Shown: positions 37,188 through 50,957 of the stretch, piece after piece | Numbering within the stretch: the stretch's first letter is position 1 | Layout of the letters: each line of letters opens with the position of its first letter | Origin: Panonychus citri | Taxonomy: Eukaryota > Arthropoda > Arachnida > Trombidiformes > Tetranychidae | Direction of reading: 5' to 3' | Assembly: GCF_014898815.1 (NCBI RefSeq) | Contig: NW_026515513.1 | Location: 1,116,001-1,180,000, forward strand | Length of the DNA stretch: 64,000 bases | Translations under genes and position numbers: made by a program | Notes under the pieces: model-generated | Databases searched by the model: none | The model's input: the letters and a program-made list of their open reading frames with translations, nothing else | Told to the model about the DNA's origin: nothing

Positions 37188-37779
37188 GTTAAATTTTTAA
37201 TTATCTTCAATTGTTTAACTATAATTGATTAGCAATTCATGCTGATTGTTGACCTTCTTTACCTGTGTTTTTGTTGTTTGTGAATTGATTAATTTCCATA
37301 TGATTGTTTTAAATTATTTTCTCTCTCCATCATCATGTTACTGTTTTCATTTTCTATAATTGGAACTTACAAAACTGTAAGTTCCAATTAATCTTTCTCT
37401 TGCTTGTTCTGTCTGTGATTCTGATTTGTTTTAATTAATTTCACTTAATTATAATTGTTGACAGTTTTTATTAATCTATAGGTAATCATAATTTGAAGAA
37501 AACAATTTCTTGTTTACAAATTGGGACAATCTTTTGATATATTTGGAGCAAGAAAAATCTTACCGCTCAATCATCTGATATGAAAATCCTTTGATTTCAA
37601 TCATTTATCCCCATTCATCTAAATCATTTCATGATTTATTTTATATTCACCTTGATTTTTTTCCTCTATCACCTTAATCTCAAGGGGTTAATCACTGATT
37701 TATTTTATATATATAAATTTCTAATGGTGATCATTAATTTCTCTCTTTTCTTTTTCATCTTCTATTGTTTTCTCAACAG

Positions 37780-40700
37780 GTAAGCACAATAATCCAACAA
37801 ACCAATGGAAAGGAAATGAACATAACATTGAACAATCTACCAAATAACAATTTAAACACCACCAAAGGATTAAAATCACCATCACCAGTTGATGGATTAG
37901 ACAATGGAGCAAGTGATCCAGGAATAGATTCATCAAAAGAAAGTAGCAATGAATCAAATGATGAGAATGATAAGAATCAAGTTAATCAACACTGTTCATT
38001 GGATAAGCGACCCTCCAAACCTCCTCGAAAGTCTTGTCTCAATGATGCAAATGGATACGAACAACAAAACGATAATCTGGTCGAGGAAATATATTTAGCA
38101 GCCGAACCTGCACCAGTAGTGACCCAAACTGACCATCAACAATCAACAGAAACCAAAGTAACATGTAACAATTTAAGGTAATCATTGAATCACAAAAATG
38201 AACACTCGAAATCTTACCGATAGTTTAACAAGAGTTTCTATTAGATTAATTAATCTTTAATCTAATGTCTCTCTTTTTTTCCTTGTTGATGTTGATTTAC
38301 AAATTAACAATTAGAATTTTAAATTATTCTTGATCGTTTTAATTGTTTGTCTCTTTAGGTCAACATTAATTGTTACCATTAATTAATTATTTCACTTTCA
38401 CTTAGATTCTAATTAAGATTTAGTTTAGGTGATGTTTTTAATTGTCCCTGTTGGCAATTTAGTTTACATTTTGATGAGTAAATAATTTCCAATAGAATTG
38501 ATTGTTAAATTACTAATCAACTAATCATATTGACTGATTGCCCTTTTCTAATTAATTCAAACTAATCAATTGACAATATAAACAAATCCTTAATCCAATT
38601 AATTAATTTATCCACGAGCTAAAACTTTACCTTAATTTAATAACAATCTTTCTGATTAAATTTCTCAATTAATATAAATAATATACAACAGGACAAATTA
38701 CTGAATTAATTTTCTTATACCAATTAACACAACTTAATATATAAATTTATTTCCTTAATCGTTTAAATTAATTACAATCTAAAATTAAATTACATTCACT
38801 CAACAATATTGAATGTTGATTAATTTTGATTTAGTTTCTTCACCTCTTTCCAATTTAATTAAATCAACTTTATCCCTTTGAATTAACTTTCAATTGATTA
38901 ATCTATTATTTTGTTAGAACAATTTAATAAACTTAATCAAATTAATTTAATCCTATTAATATTATAACAGATTATGTTTAGGATTAAAAAGCCTTTCCCA
39001 ACATGTATCAATAATAATCCATTCACAATTAAATTTAATTCCTGCTTAAATCTATGATACTTTAATCAACTGTAAATTCAACGATGAAGCTTAAATCATT
39101 ACCTTTTTTTTTATTACTACTATTAGATGAGTATAACAATCAACTAATCAAAAAGTGAATTAACTTGTTGATTGACAGTTACTATTAACGTTTCCTACAA
39201 TTTGATTTAATTTTAAATTACTTTCATGTTAAGGCCTCTCTTCATGGTTAAAACTCCTACTCATTACAACAATTAATTTAAAATCAACAATATTTTGTTG
39301 ATAATTATCATGATTACAATCAAAATGATGATGGTAATTAACATAAATAATTTTACTTGATTTAATAATAACAATTTAAGTAACATTTATTTCAATTTTG
39401 TCTTTAAAACTTTCATCCTTTTCATTCAACTAATTTAAAACACAATCAAATTGTCATTATTTCAATTTCAAGGAAATTAAAGTCAACACAATTGTTAATT
39501 GTTGTTGATTTCACTTTTATCGATTGTGTATAAAAATAGTTGTTTAAACTCTTAATTGTTTATCGTTAATTGTAACGTTTACATTGTTTACTAATTTTGT
39601 TTTGTTTTCGTTTTCATTTAATCAGTGAAAATGATCTTAATCTGTTACCACCTCCACCGCCAGCGGCTAAACATTTTGTCGTGGTTGCCATTGACTTTGG
39701 TACAACTTATTCTGGTTACGCGTTCAGTTTTACCCGATCACCGGAGGCCATTCACATGATGAGAAAATGGGATGACGGATGTGACCCTGACGTGAACAAT
39801 CATAAAACACCGACCATTTTGTTACTCAACCCATCGGGTGATTTCCATGCCTTTGGAAGTGCAGCTCGAGAAGCGTATCACGGCCTATCCGCGGACGAAG
39901 CCAAGGATTGGTTTTACTTTGAGAAATTTAAAATGTCCTTACACACGACCCTTCACTTAACCAAATCGACCTCCTTAACCGCCGCCAATGGTAAAAAAAT
40001 ATCAGCATTAACAGTTTTCGCTTCCAGTTTAGCCTATTTCAAGAATCACGCACTTACCGAGTTAAGTGAACAATGTGCGACTCGAATCGAAGATGAAGAT
40101 GTCCGTTGGGTGGTAACTGTACCAGCTCTTTGGCGACAAACGGCCAAACAATTCATGAGAATGGCCGCTTATCAAGCGGGCTTAGCTTCACCCGATAATC
40201 CAAGTCAACTTTTAATCTCACCGGAACCAGAAGCTGCTGCTATTTATTGTCGAAAGTTAAAGGTTAATCAACTAATTCCGGAAGGACCAAGTAAAAATGG
40301 TCGAATCACTAATGGTACTTACACCACTAATGGTAACAATAACAACAACAGTACAAATGGAAATCTATTTGACCATGAAAAAGATAATCACTCGGCGAAT
40401 GATCAAGCGATATCAATTAAGAAAGGTAACTAAATACCTTTCTTCATGAAACAATTTAGTCAATCTTTTCCTAACTACTACAGTCTCATGATGGTTTGCC
40501 TTTTTTTTAATCATCATTACATTTAGTTTATTATTAACTTTCACAATCAATTGATTGATGTTGATGGTGTGATGATGATCAATTTTTCTGTTCTTTGAAT
40601 TGGAAAATTTTCAATCGCAAAGCTCATCAGACTTTCAATCAATTTGTTTAATCATTTTTCGTTACATTGAGATGATCATAATCATCATTATATGTCAGTC

Positions 40701-42284
40701 ATATTGTTACCAGAATTTAATGTTTCTTTTTGTATCTGATTCTGAATCTATACTCAGAATTTTATTTTCTATTGGAACTTATTTCTAATCCTTGTTTCTT
40801 TTATTGCAATAGGTACTCGTTACATGGTTGTTGACTGTGGCGGTGGAACTGTTGATATAACCGTTCATGAGATTCACGATGACCTGCGGTCACTTAAAGA
40901 GCTGCATCGAGCTACAGGTTGTCCATTTGGTTCCACTGGAGTTGATCGGGAATTTGAAAATCTTTTAGAAGATATTTTTGGCTCCAAATTTTGTGATGAT
41001 TTTCGTGTCAAATTGCCGTCCGGTTACGTTACCCTAATGACCACTTTCGAGGGTCGAAAACGAGCTGCCAATACTGTTTCGTCAACGCCTTACAACATTG
41101 TACTTCCTTTTTCGTTTATCCAATCAGTTCGTAAATGGAAAGGTTCAACTGTTGATTCGATGGTTAAAAAATATGGTTCATCTGATGTTTCCTTTGACCC
41201 TCGATTGGGTATATTACGTATTTCCGCTTCCATGATGCGTAAACTTTTTGAACCAACTTGCGAAAAAATTGTTTCGCAGATCAATTCAATCATTGAATCT
41301 AAAAACTGTTGTTCCAGTGTTTGTGACGGTACCAATTTGGGTTACCTATTTTTGGTCGGTGGTTTCGCCGAGAGTCAATTACTTCAGAGTTACATTAGAT
41401 CAGCATTTTCTTCCCGTCTTCGAGTCATCATACCTCAAGGTGTTAGCTCTTCTATCCTTCGAGGAGCCGTTCTATTTGGCCTTGATCCTTCCATCATTTC
41501 GGTCCGTCGATCAAAAATGACCTATGGTATTGGTATTCTAAACCGTTTCATTCACGGTTATCATCCCCTCTCCAAACTGGTTGTTCGAGATGGTGTTGAA
41601 TGGTGTTCAGATATTTTCGATAAATTTGTTCTCACCGATCAGTCCATTGCCACGGGCGATTTGGTCACTCGAAGTTACACTCCAGCCAAAAATGGACAAA
41701 AGTTCAGTGTACTTAACATTTATTGTTCCGAACGAGATGATGTTAGATTTATAACCGATGAAGGGGTAACTCGATGTGGTACCTTGGTACTTGATCTTGA
41801 CGATTTACATGATTACCATGATATAAGTGATTCTAATTGTAAAAAGTTAGAAAATAATTTAAATCATAATTTCAAAAGGCCCATCAAAAAATTGAACACC
41901 AATCAAGTGACAATACCAACGACAACAATAAGTTCAACTACAACGATTGATCTTAAATCAAGGATTAATGGAAAATTAAAGTTATCCAAACTATCCAGAG
42001 ATGATGGAAATACAGCTGATGATGATAATAGTGATAACGATAATATTCAGGATTCGCGGAAGAAGAAAAAAGAATCCGATTCCCCGTCAACAACACCTCC
42101 TCCAGTTCCACCACCATTACCACCTCCATCATTAGAATTTACAATCAACGGCAATACAAACAATTCCCGTGGACGAGAAATTCAAACCAATATGATTTTC
42201 GGTGATACTGAAATTAAAGTGACAGCAATTGATGTTCAATCAGGAAGAAAAGTCAGAGCAGAAATTGATTTCTTAAGTCAATAA
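37780..42284 (+). CDS. HSPA12: HSPA12-type atypical Hsp70
   Basis: Exons 37780-38177, 39626-40425 and 40813-42284 join in phase (2, 1). The first is a disordered Ser/Asn-rich segment. The second carries the first nucleotide-binding motif VVVAIDFGTTYSGYAFSF. The third carries phosphate-2 VVDCGGGTVDITVHE and the adenosine motif LFLVGGFAES. The spacing and words such as EDEDVRWVVTVPALWRQ and SPEPEAAAIYC are those of the HSPA12A/B family, a divergent Hsp70 branch lacking the classic substrate-binding domain. Two low-complexity insertions (about 40310-40425 and 41850-42130, Asn/Ser and Pro-rich) are unusual. The exon at 37780 begins with a strong acceptor after a pyrimidine tract, so at least one upstream exon must exist, either 31705 or the 37083 candidate. 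Function is inferred as an ATP-dependent chaperone-like regulator. Confidence 0.9.
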
Positions 42285-44020
42285 GTAATAATCATTTTGA
42301 AATGTTAATCAAAACATTCATCAACTAATCATCATTGAGATTGCGAAAAGAAAAATCAATTGAACCCAATTGGATTTAATCATCTTATTGATGAACACCA
42401 TTAACAACGTGCCAAAGCGTGAATAACAATCACACTGTTTAATTTTCACCAGAGATTTTTTTTCTCATTAATTAATCATCATCTTCATCACCACTAATTC
42501 ATAAAATTCTTAATCACAACAATTAACAACTAATAAGCTGAAAAAAATTGTAAAAAAATCAACTAGTTTGACTAAATATTTGATGTATTCATATAAAAGA
42601 TTAATCAACAATCAAATAGATTTGATTGATCAAAAAGGGAAGAACAATCCAAACTTGAATTAATTTTCTTGTTCAATAAAAGTTAAAATAATCATTTCTA
42701 TCATTAAAAGATGATTTGACCAAGAAATAGATTACAATTAATTCATAAACTTTTCAATTTTTTCCCAATTAAGATCAATTCTTAACAATTGAACAACTTG
42801 ATTGATTCAATTAAGCAAATTGATTCATATCCATCCATTGATATGATTAATTTAATCCAACTCGGGCCATGAAAGAGCAAATTAGTCCAAATGATTAAAA
42901 TTCGAGCAATTGTTGAATTAATTGCGATATCGGTCAATGTATCGATTGTGTTGACGAAAAATTCAAAATTGGAATTTAAATGTTTTCTTTTAAACTTCGC
43001 GCCAAATTGAACGAAAATTGGATTGAGAAAAAAATTCTCATTAAATTGAGTTGATTGAGAAAATTAAATGAACACTAATTGAATTAAATTTTGTTTCGTT
43101 TTATTATTAATTATGTCGCAAGTTTTTTTGTTCTTTTTCAAACCAATTCAAATCAATTTCCTCTTCAATTTTCATCATTAAAAGAAAAGAAAATCTAGTT
43201 ACACAATTAAAGGTAAGAATTAAATTGTAAATAGAAACAAATTGTAATTCTATTAACCTTTTGTTACTTTAGTCACAACATCTTTTGGTATTTATTGTGA
43301 TTCATTTTAATGATTATGTTTACATTGTTTTTCTTTTAATCATCATCTCCATTTTAATCACAATTAACTCAATTTATGTTGATTTTAAATCCTATTAAAG
43401 GGGATAGTCTTGGTGATCAACATTTTAATTGGAATTTAATTTTATACGGTTCATGTAAATAGTAAGTGTAAATGCTTTTTATTAATCATCTTTTTCTCTT
43501 TTCAATTCCATCAATATTAGACTTTTTTTTTCTTTTCTTTTTTTCCCTCTAGTTAATCCTTTCGGCCATTTTGTGACTCTCTTTGTGTGTCTAATCTCAA
43601 TGTTAAATCAACGGATTTCATCTGCTTTTGGTATTGGTTTCACCTTTTTATCTTGTGTCTGTTTACTTTAATTTAAAAGGTTATTCGGTTGATGACAAAA
43701 TCGTTGATTTTTAATTTGATTGTCATTGTTTTTACTTTAGATTGGGGAAACTGACAATCAAATTAACAATGTAAATTATCAATTGTTTTGGATGGATTAT
43801 TGTTGGTTGGTAACATTGGTGACGATTTTTTAGAGTTGGTAGGTTAATCGTTGTTTTCCCTCCATTTGCTTGGGTGGCTTTTGGTTTGATTTTTTTCATG
43901 TTTGTTTTTTTTATATCTTAAAGGATTTTAATTTGTTCATTTCGAGTTTTTTTTTTAATTATTAGGGGATTGGTTTTATTTTGGGTAATTTTTTTATTTG
44001 TTTGGGGGTTGATTGAATTT
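42285..44020. other. Convergent intergenic region, HSPA12-like / paramyosin
   Basis: Contains both 3' ends. On the minus strand an AATAAA (43998-43993) lies only 23 bases beyond the paramyosin stop. The stretch 42930-43210 is richer in CG words (CTTCGCGCCAAATTG) and has a donor-like AATTAAAG/GTAAGA at about 43212, which could be a promoter and leader exon of an unseen transcript. No coding frame is present. Confidence 0.45.
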
Positions 44021-47000
44021 CTAATAATGAGATGATTCTTCCTTCTCAGTTATAAAGACTTGCCTGATTCCTCCAGGAACCTGACTGGTGGTTACCCAAG
44101 ATCTGTGCTTGGCTCTAATCATTGAAAGATTACTTTCAGCGCTATCAGCTCGATCTTCAGCAGCCTCCAATTCTCTCTGGAATCGTCGGACTCGGGATAG
44201 ATTCTGGGCGCTCATTCCCTCCTAGAAATGTAACCAATTCCATTGGATGTCAAGTATAAATAGAAACAGTTAATAGAAACAATTAGTATTTTTCTTGTCA
44301 ACTAATAGAATTTTCGTTTTGTCTCTTTTTCCAGTTTCTCTTACCGTTTCAGCGAGTTGCCTCTTGTAAACCTTAACCTTCTCGTTCAATTTGTCACAGG
44401 CTTCTTGAAGAAGTGTAACATTCTTGTGGTCTTCCTCGGATTGTACAAGCAATTCCTTAACTCGGTGTTCCTTCTTTCTCATGATCTTCTGGGTCTCGGC
44501 GTGTCTTCTCTTCTCTTCTTCCAATTCAATCTCAACATCTCTAATTCGACTTTCCAATTTAGCAAGAACCCGTTTACCTCCAGCCAAAGCATTAGCTTCA
44601 ACCTCTTCAAGACGAACCTGTAAACTCTTAACCTCAACTTCAAGTGACTTCTTGATTGATTCAATCTTAACATATCGTTCTTGTTCCTCAATCAAAATGT
44701 CTTTGGTGGATTTAAGTTCAATGGTAAATCGTTGTACTCTCTCATCAGATAGCTGTTTAAATGAAAGAAAAAGGAAACGATCAGAAAATTGATTATGGTT
44801 AATCTATTAGGAATACTAACTCTCAACTCCTTGTGGACCTCATCATAATCAGCTTGAAGAGCAGAATACTCGGTTTCCAATTTACTCTTGGCAGATGATA
44901 AGTTGATGTTAATTGTGGTCAATTCATTAATTCTTGTTTGTGATTCCTCGTATTGTTGTTCAGCGGTTCGCTTAGCCCGAATTGTTTGCTCAAGGGTAAC
45001 TCGAAGCTCGTCCAATTCAGCTTGAAGAGCTTGGTTTCGTCGTTGTTGAGCTCCCAATTGGTCAACAGCTTGTTGCAATTGTCGGTGAACCTCATCGTAA
45101 TGGGCTTGGAGTTCCTGTTTAATGGATCAAAAGAGTTATGAAAATTTCTACTCTTTGTTTGTCTGTGAACATTTCGACTTTTGCAGTTAATACTCACGCT
45201 AATTTGAAGAGATTGTCGTTTGATTGTCTTTTGGAGTTCCAAGTTTTGTTTGTTGGCAACATCCAAGCTCATTTCGAGCTCGGTGATTTGAGCTTGCATC
45301 TTCTTCTTGATTCGAGCTACTTCAGTCTTGAGTTTAGCCTCAGCCTCAGCTAATCGCATATTCAATTGTTCAATCTCAATTTGCATTTGTTTCCTATTGG
45401 ATTCATTGGTGAATAGAAATTAATCAAAAATTAAGCCAATATTTATAATTTCTGAAACTATTATCTACTTACCTAAGGGATTCTAATTCTTCTTCCTTGG
45501 CAAGAAGTCTTCGTTCATAATCATGTCGAACTTGAGCCAATTCAGCAGCCAAACGTTGAGCCTTCGCCTCTTCTTGTTTCCTCATAGCTTCAGATTCCTT
45601 ATAAGCAGCGCTAAGCTCTTCTCGCTCATTTTCTAAACGTTTAATCTCAATTTCCATTTCGTGGATTCGTCGGTGAGCATCGTTAAGAGCAGACTTAGCA
45701 TCGGAAAGGTCATCTATATATTTTCAACGAATAATAAGTTAATCATATGAGTTTTCATTCCTTTTTTTTCTTTCTTTCGTTGTTATAACACCAACCTTGC
45801 AATTTCTTGTTTTCTCGTGCCAAGGCTTCCTTTTGATCCTTCAATTTCTCGTATTCGTGTGTCAATTTCTGTAATTCAGCCATCTTGTTTCTCAAGTCTC
45901 GTTGAGCATTTTCTAACATACCATTGAGCTCATCAACCTTGGTCTTAAGATCAAGATTAGATCGCTCAAGAGCAGCACATCTCTTTTCCAAGTTTTGAGC
46001 ATGGGTTGTGGCCTTTGATTTGAAAAAAAAACAAGTTTCATTAATATTTACGAAAGTTAATCAACTATTCCTGTTTCCTTTTAGAATCCCTATTAGCTCA
46101 CCTTCTCGAGGTCCATGATGAGAACCTCAACTTCACTTTGGAGTCGAGATTTTTGCTTCTCAAGAGAACTGCATTTGTTAAGAAGTGATTCCAATTGCTC
46201 TTCGTACTCGGAAATCTTTTGTGCCATCTTTCGTCTGGAATTGTGATGAAAAGAAATGTTTTTGTAACGAATATTGTAAAAACTTTTATTCTAAAGTTAA
46301 TTCTATTTACCGTAATTCCTCGACTTCATCGTTGTGAGCTTGGAGCTCAGCTTCGTATTTAGATTTCCATGAAGCACAATCTCCATTGGCTTTAGCTAAT
46401 TGTCTCTCAATGTCAAGACGTGCTTCCGATTCCTCCTCAAGTTGAACTTTAAGAGATTCCAATTCAATTTCAATGGTGTGGCAATGGTTTTCAAGGGAAG
46501 ATCGTTTCTAAATGGAGAAGAAAAGACAAACTTTAGTCCCAGTTTTTGGTTTCGTTTGATCCGCTCAACAGCCACCGATTACTTACCCTCTCTTCGTCCT
46601 CTAATCGTCGCTTGGTGTCTTCCAATTGAATAGCCAATTGACTCTTAATATGATTGGAATTCTCCAAATGAACCTTATACTCGTGAACCTCCTTGATCAA
46701 TTCAGTATTTTCTTGGGATAATCGGCTCTTTGTTGCGGTAACCTCATTCACTGTTCGAGTTAACTCTTCAATTCTGATGCTTGATTCATGAACAGTGTGT
46801 TCCAACTTTTCAACAGTCTTTTGGATAACCAATTTATCCTTGTTAGCAGTTTCAATTTGGTTTAAAAGCTCATAAACCTCAGCTTGAAACTTTTGCTTCT
46901 CCTTGTCAGACCTTTATAATTGAACAATACAAAAATAAGACAATTGACATTTCATTCATGATCTTTGAATCTCCTTTCAGTTCAAGGACCCAGGACCTAA

Positions 47001-50000
47001 AGACTTACTTATTTTTCGCCTTTTGCAATTGATCAACTTGATCTTGCATCTCAGCAACGGCAGCTTGGTGTTTTGATCGTAAATGATGAGCATTCTCTTC
47101 ACTCTCCAAATGAACATCTTCCAAAAGTTTTCTAAGCTTGGCAAGTTCAGAATCCCGTTTCTTATTCATTTCGGCCTAAAGTTGACATCGACACAAATCA
47201 TTAGTCAACTAACTTATTTCGTCCTTTTGAATAAGTTTTACTTACGAAAGTTTCACTTGAACCTTCAGTCTCTTCGAGTCGTTCAGAAAGGCTCATCAAT
47301 TGAACAGTTAAATCAGATTTCTCTCGTTCGATCTGAAATTTAGCAAAGAAAATAACGATAATTTTTAATTGGTGGAAAATGATTCGTCATTAGTCATAAT
47401 CTATACTGGAATCAATCAAAAAATCGTGAATTTATCGGATTTTCATTTCTACTTAAATTGTCAATCATTGAATTTTGATCTATCAACAATCAAACCTATT
47501 AATTGTTTTCTTATTTATAGATATTTTGTTTTTGGTGAAGAAATGATTGTCTTGTCATATTGGTTTGTCAAAGAAGCTTAATTGTGATTAATCAAGATGT
47601 TGTGTAAGTATTTAAATCTTATCAAGTATTGACTGATGATTATTATTTTCTGTATCTTTCAATTAATCTTAGATAATTCAAGGAACGATAATTCTGGAAA
47701 CTGATAAATATTATTATACATATTATATATTTCTGGAATCCAATGTCTGAACATGGTGAAAAAAGTTACTCTCTAGGTAGGTTAGTGAACTGAACAGTCC
47801 AAATTTACCGATCTACTTGGCAAATAGTTGAAAAACAGTTAGAAAGTATTCTTAGTGCAGTTTAGTATTGATAAATTTTGGCACCTTTTTGTGTGCAAGA
47901 TTTTCCCTCTGTCTCTTTCTCACTTTATCAGAATGAGAACGAAAAAGATAGAGGGAGGGAGAAAGAGGAGCGACATGATGATAATGATGGTAGGGAAATA
48001 GAAGAGAAAAAGAAAGAAGAGAGAGAGATGGAAGACAGATAAGGTGGAGAACGAATCGTTGGTATACTTTCTTGTTAGTGTTTTTTCATCTTCTTCTCTT
48101 TGAAAGAGACACACACACTCTCTCTCTCTCTCTCCCTCTCTCTCTGTCTCTTTTGCTTTCCTGAATCTTTGGTGAAAACTGAAAAATCTTCTGGCTTGTG
48201 TACTTATATGTATGCGAATTCGAGGACGATGCTGGATCTTTGCCAGTCGTGATTAATTGGAGAAAAAGAGAATAATATAAAAGATTCATCCATTTAACTT
48301 CTAAGAATGTCAATATATCTCGAATCTCTAAAATATTTTCTGTCCTTTTTTTTCCTATTCTAATGTAATAACATTTAAAACAGTAGATTCATTTTTTCCT
48401 CTTCTATCGTTTTCATGTAATTATTTTCTGTCCATTTTTATCCTAACAGTTTTACCATCAATCTCAAAAAAAAAGTTCATGGGGATTTGGATATTCATTG
48501 AACCTCGATAATGGATTGTAAAACTAGATAAACTGTCACCATTTCTGTATTTAGGTTAATCATTGGTAGAGGTGATGATGATGATAGATAAACTTGGAAA
48601 ATCATAATCACTTACTGATATTGGATAAGATGAGGTTATCATGACGATTATGTTAACCTTGGTTTCAAGATGTAATAACTTGCTGATGAATTTTATATTT
48701 CTGGACCCAAAAATTTACTCATAATTTTCAAGTTAATTTTCTGTTAAGAAAATTGAAAGCTAGAGATTGATTTTTTCCATTGAAATTTCTCTCTCTCTCT
48801 CTTTTCGAGGATTTCATCACGATTATTGGCCCACTATCTGTTATATCAACAAGTTTTCTTTTCGTTTTTGAATCAACAACTGATTCTCATTGAGAAAACT
48901 AAACATTGATTGTTGGTTAATCTATTTTTGGCTTTATCCTCATCTGGTACTTGATCTATGATTTCTGATGATGCTGATAAATACTACGATTAATGTTTCA
49001 ATTTCAAGGGCTATGATAAATTTTTTTTCTCATCGAAACATAACTTAACAGATGAAATGAGATTATCACTAATCTGGAAAATGATGATTTAAACAACAAG
49101 GAGAACTAATCAAATTCGCAAATAATTTGAGAGACAAATGAATCTAAAGTGTATCCAAGCGAAGATGAAATTCGACGATTTCCTTTTTTTCGCTTTCATA
49201 TTTTAGTTCGAAACAATGTTCCCAATCAATTGGAAATATGAATTCGATTAGTGTTTGAAAAATTTTCGCTGAAAGCTAAGGATTTACTGAATAGAAAATA
49301 ACCTAAGATTAGAATTACGAGAGAGAGAGAGAGATGATGATGATGATGATGATGATGACGATAGAAGAGAAAGAGAGAAATTGCTCTTTCTTCAACTAAC
49401 TGAACTTTTCTTCGCTATTTTTGGTCGTATAACTTTTTCTCCTCTTTCATTTATTACTCATACGATTTCTCTTTCTTTTCTTTCTTTATCATCATGTAAA
49501 TAGAATGTTTTTCTCTTTATCCAAGTTCCTAACGAATCGAGAGCCAAGTCAACGAAAAGAATAGGAAAGAGACATGATACTGAGAAATTCCCCTGCTATT
49601 GGAATCTTTATATTTCTCTCCCTCTCCCTCTTTCTCTCTCTTTTTCTCTTTCTAATTTATATACCATATATTTCAATGGATCAAGTTATCATCGTAACTA
49701 AGATAGTCATAATTTTTTCGAACTCAACATTTTGACTCGAAAAAACTTCTACCCTGAAATGGTTCATAAAGTTAGTTCCTGGCTTCTGAAACTAAGAATT
49801 CCTGTCTAATAATTTCCGATAATATTTCTATTCACAACTAAATTCAGGAAGAGAAATCAACAAATCTTAAGAATCATTAATCTCTCGATGATGAGACTGA
49901 ACTAATATCTGACCCATGGATAATTAATAATTAGCTGTTAATCCATTAATGAATTACTTATGGATCTTTGATTCTGATCAGTCTGGACTCAAAGATGAAA

Positions 50001-50957
50001 ATAATTGTTACAATTTGACAATTTAACTACTTAGGTAACTGATTATGATTATCAATCTTTTCAACAATTTGAACTAATTTCAATCTTAATTATTTTCTTT
50101 TTAAGTAACCTTCTCCTCTTTCTCTCTCTACTGTGGATCTATTTTGGGATTATCCAAGTCTCTCCCACTTGACTCACACCATAATCATCATCATCTTAAT
50201 CATTACCATCCTCAACAACAACATTGGAATCAGCAGAATAAGCAACAAAAACAAACTACAATCAAGCACAGAAATGAAGTCAAGGAATTTTAAGGAAATG
50301 AAGGTTACACCATGAAGTAGCTCCTTAAGTTGAAATAAGAACCGTAAATGATTTACAATCAACACTAGTGGAAATTAGGATAATCTAAGAGATTATCCGA
50401 ATTTGGGATGAAATGATTCAAATATCCGATAGTTTTTTTCTTTGATTTTATCCGTATAGTTGAAGGTTAACAATTTTCGACATGATTGAATGTTCATTTC
50501 TTACCCTTTGTCTGAGTTCCCGTTCACTTTCCAAATCTTCATGAAGAAGTCGGATTTTATCCTGGAGAAAGTAAAGAAAAAGTTAAAATCAATTAATCGT
50601 TGAAATTATGAGATCGCTTTTGGTTTTATGGCAAAACTTGAAATCGTTAGTAAAGATCATAATTAAGCCTATCGACCACTGTAATCAATGGTTAAAGTCA
50701 AAGTGAAAGAAGTGTTAATGATATAATATTTGCTGAAGAATCGAGAGATTTTCAATATCTGATTGTTTTTTGTTATTCTTTTATATTAGATTTGATTATG
50801 GAAAAGCCAATTCGAGGAGGATAATCAATTTAATTAATCAACTTACCTCGAGCCTAGTAAGGGCTCCGATATCTGTTCCATATTCAAGATCCAAATGACC
50901 ACCACCACCGGATGATTTGTACATATATTTAGTTGACCTAACGGTTGAGGAACTCAT
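44021..50957 (-). CDS. Prm: Paramyosin
   Basis: Thirteen exons in phase on the minus strand: 50957-50847, 50561-50505, 47332-47246, 47175-47009, 46911-46587, 46507-46311, 46234-46102, 46012-45796, 45713-45473, 45393-45198, 45114-44821, 44752-44345 and 44221-44021. They total 877 aa, the length typical of mite paramyosins. The head MSSSTVRSTKYMYKSSGGGG and the tail HRSWVTTSQVPGGIRQVF are the short non-helical ends. Everything between is heptad coiled coil. Paramyosin forms the core of invertebrate thick filaments. In mites it is the group 11 allergen. The second intron (47333-50504) is 3.2 kb, while most others are 60-130 bases. Fragments of exons 3-6 with introns have been copied to 190-1280. 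No frameshift is seen. Confidence 0.96.
49321..49360. repeat. Compound GA / TGA microsatellite
   Basis: Seven GA units followed directly by about eight ATG/TGA units inside paramyosin intron 2. A GA run followed by TGATGA-rich sequence also occurs at 51643-51710 upstream of the gene. Confidence 0.85.
49395..49610 (-). promoter_or_regulatory. Intronic copy of a possible muscle regulatory module
   Basis: Contains ACTTTTCTTCGCTATTTTTGGTC, then a CT-rich stretch, then GAGCCAAGTC-AACG-AAAG and GAAATTCC-CTGCTATTGGAATC-like sequence in the same order and spacing as 51735-51985 upstream of the gene. CTATTTTTGG is close to a CArG/MEF2-type box. Regulatory function is inferred only. Confidence 0.35.

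Larger units (their letters stand above)
31706..37779 (+). other. Intergenic or intron region before the HSPA12-like exons
   Basis: About 6 kb of AT-rich DNA with TCATCA-type simple repeats and a GA tract at 32001-32020. AATAAA at about 31903-31908 could end a shorter transcript of the upstream exons. No protein-like frame except the candidate first exon at 37083-37187. Confidence 0.45.
47333..50504 (-). other. Large intron 2 of paramyosin
   Basis: A 3.2-kb intron rich in GA/CT tracts and TGATGA repeats, holding the intronic regulatory-module candidate at 49395-49610. Short frames at 47369, 47920, 48086 and 50133 have no coding character. The first 100 bases on the exon 3 side are copied in the fragment at 430-510. 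Confidence 0.7.

Noticed and set aside
48086..48313. Secreted-like 75-codon minus-strand frame within paramyosin intron 2
   Set aside because: The C-terminus is a translated CT microsatellite and there is no splice or family evidence.
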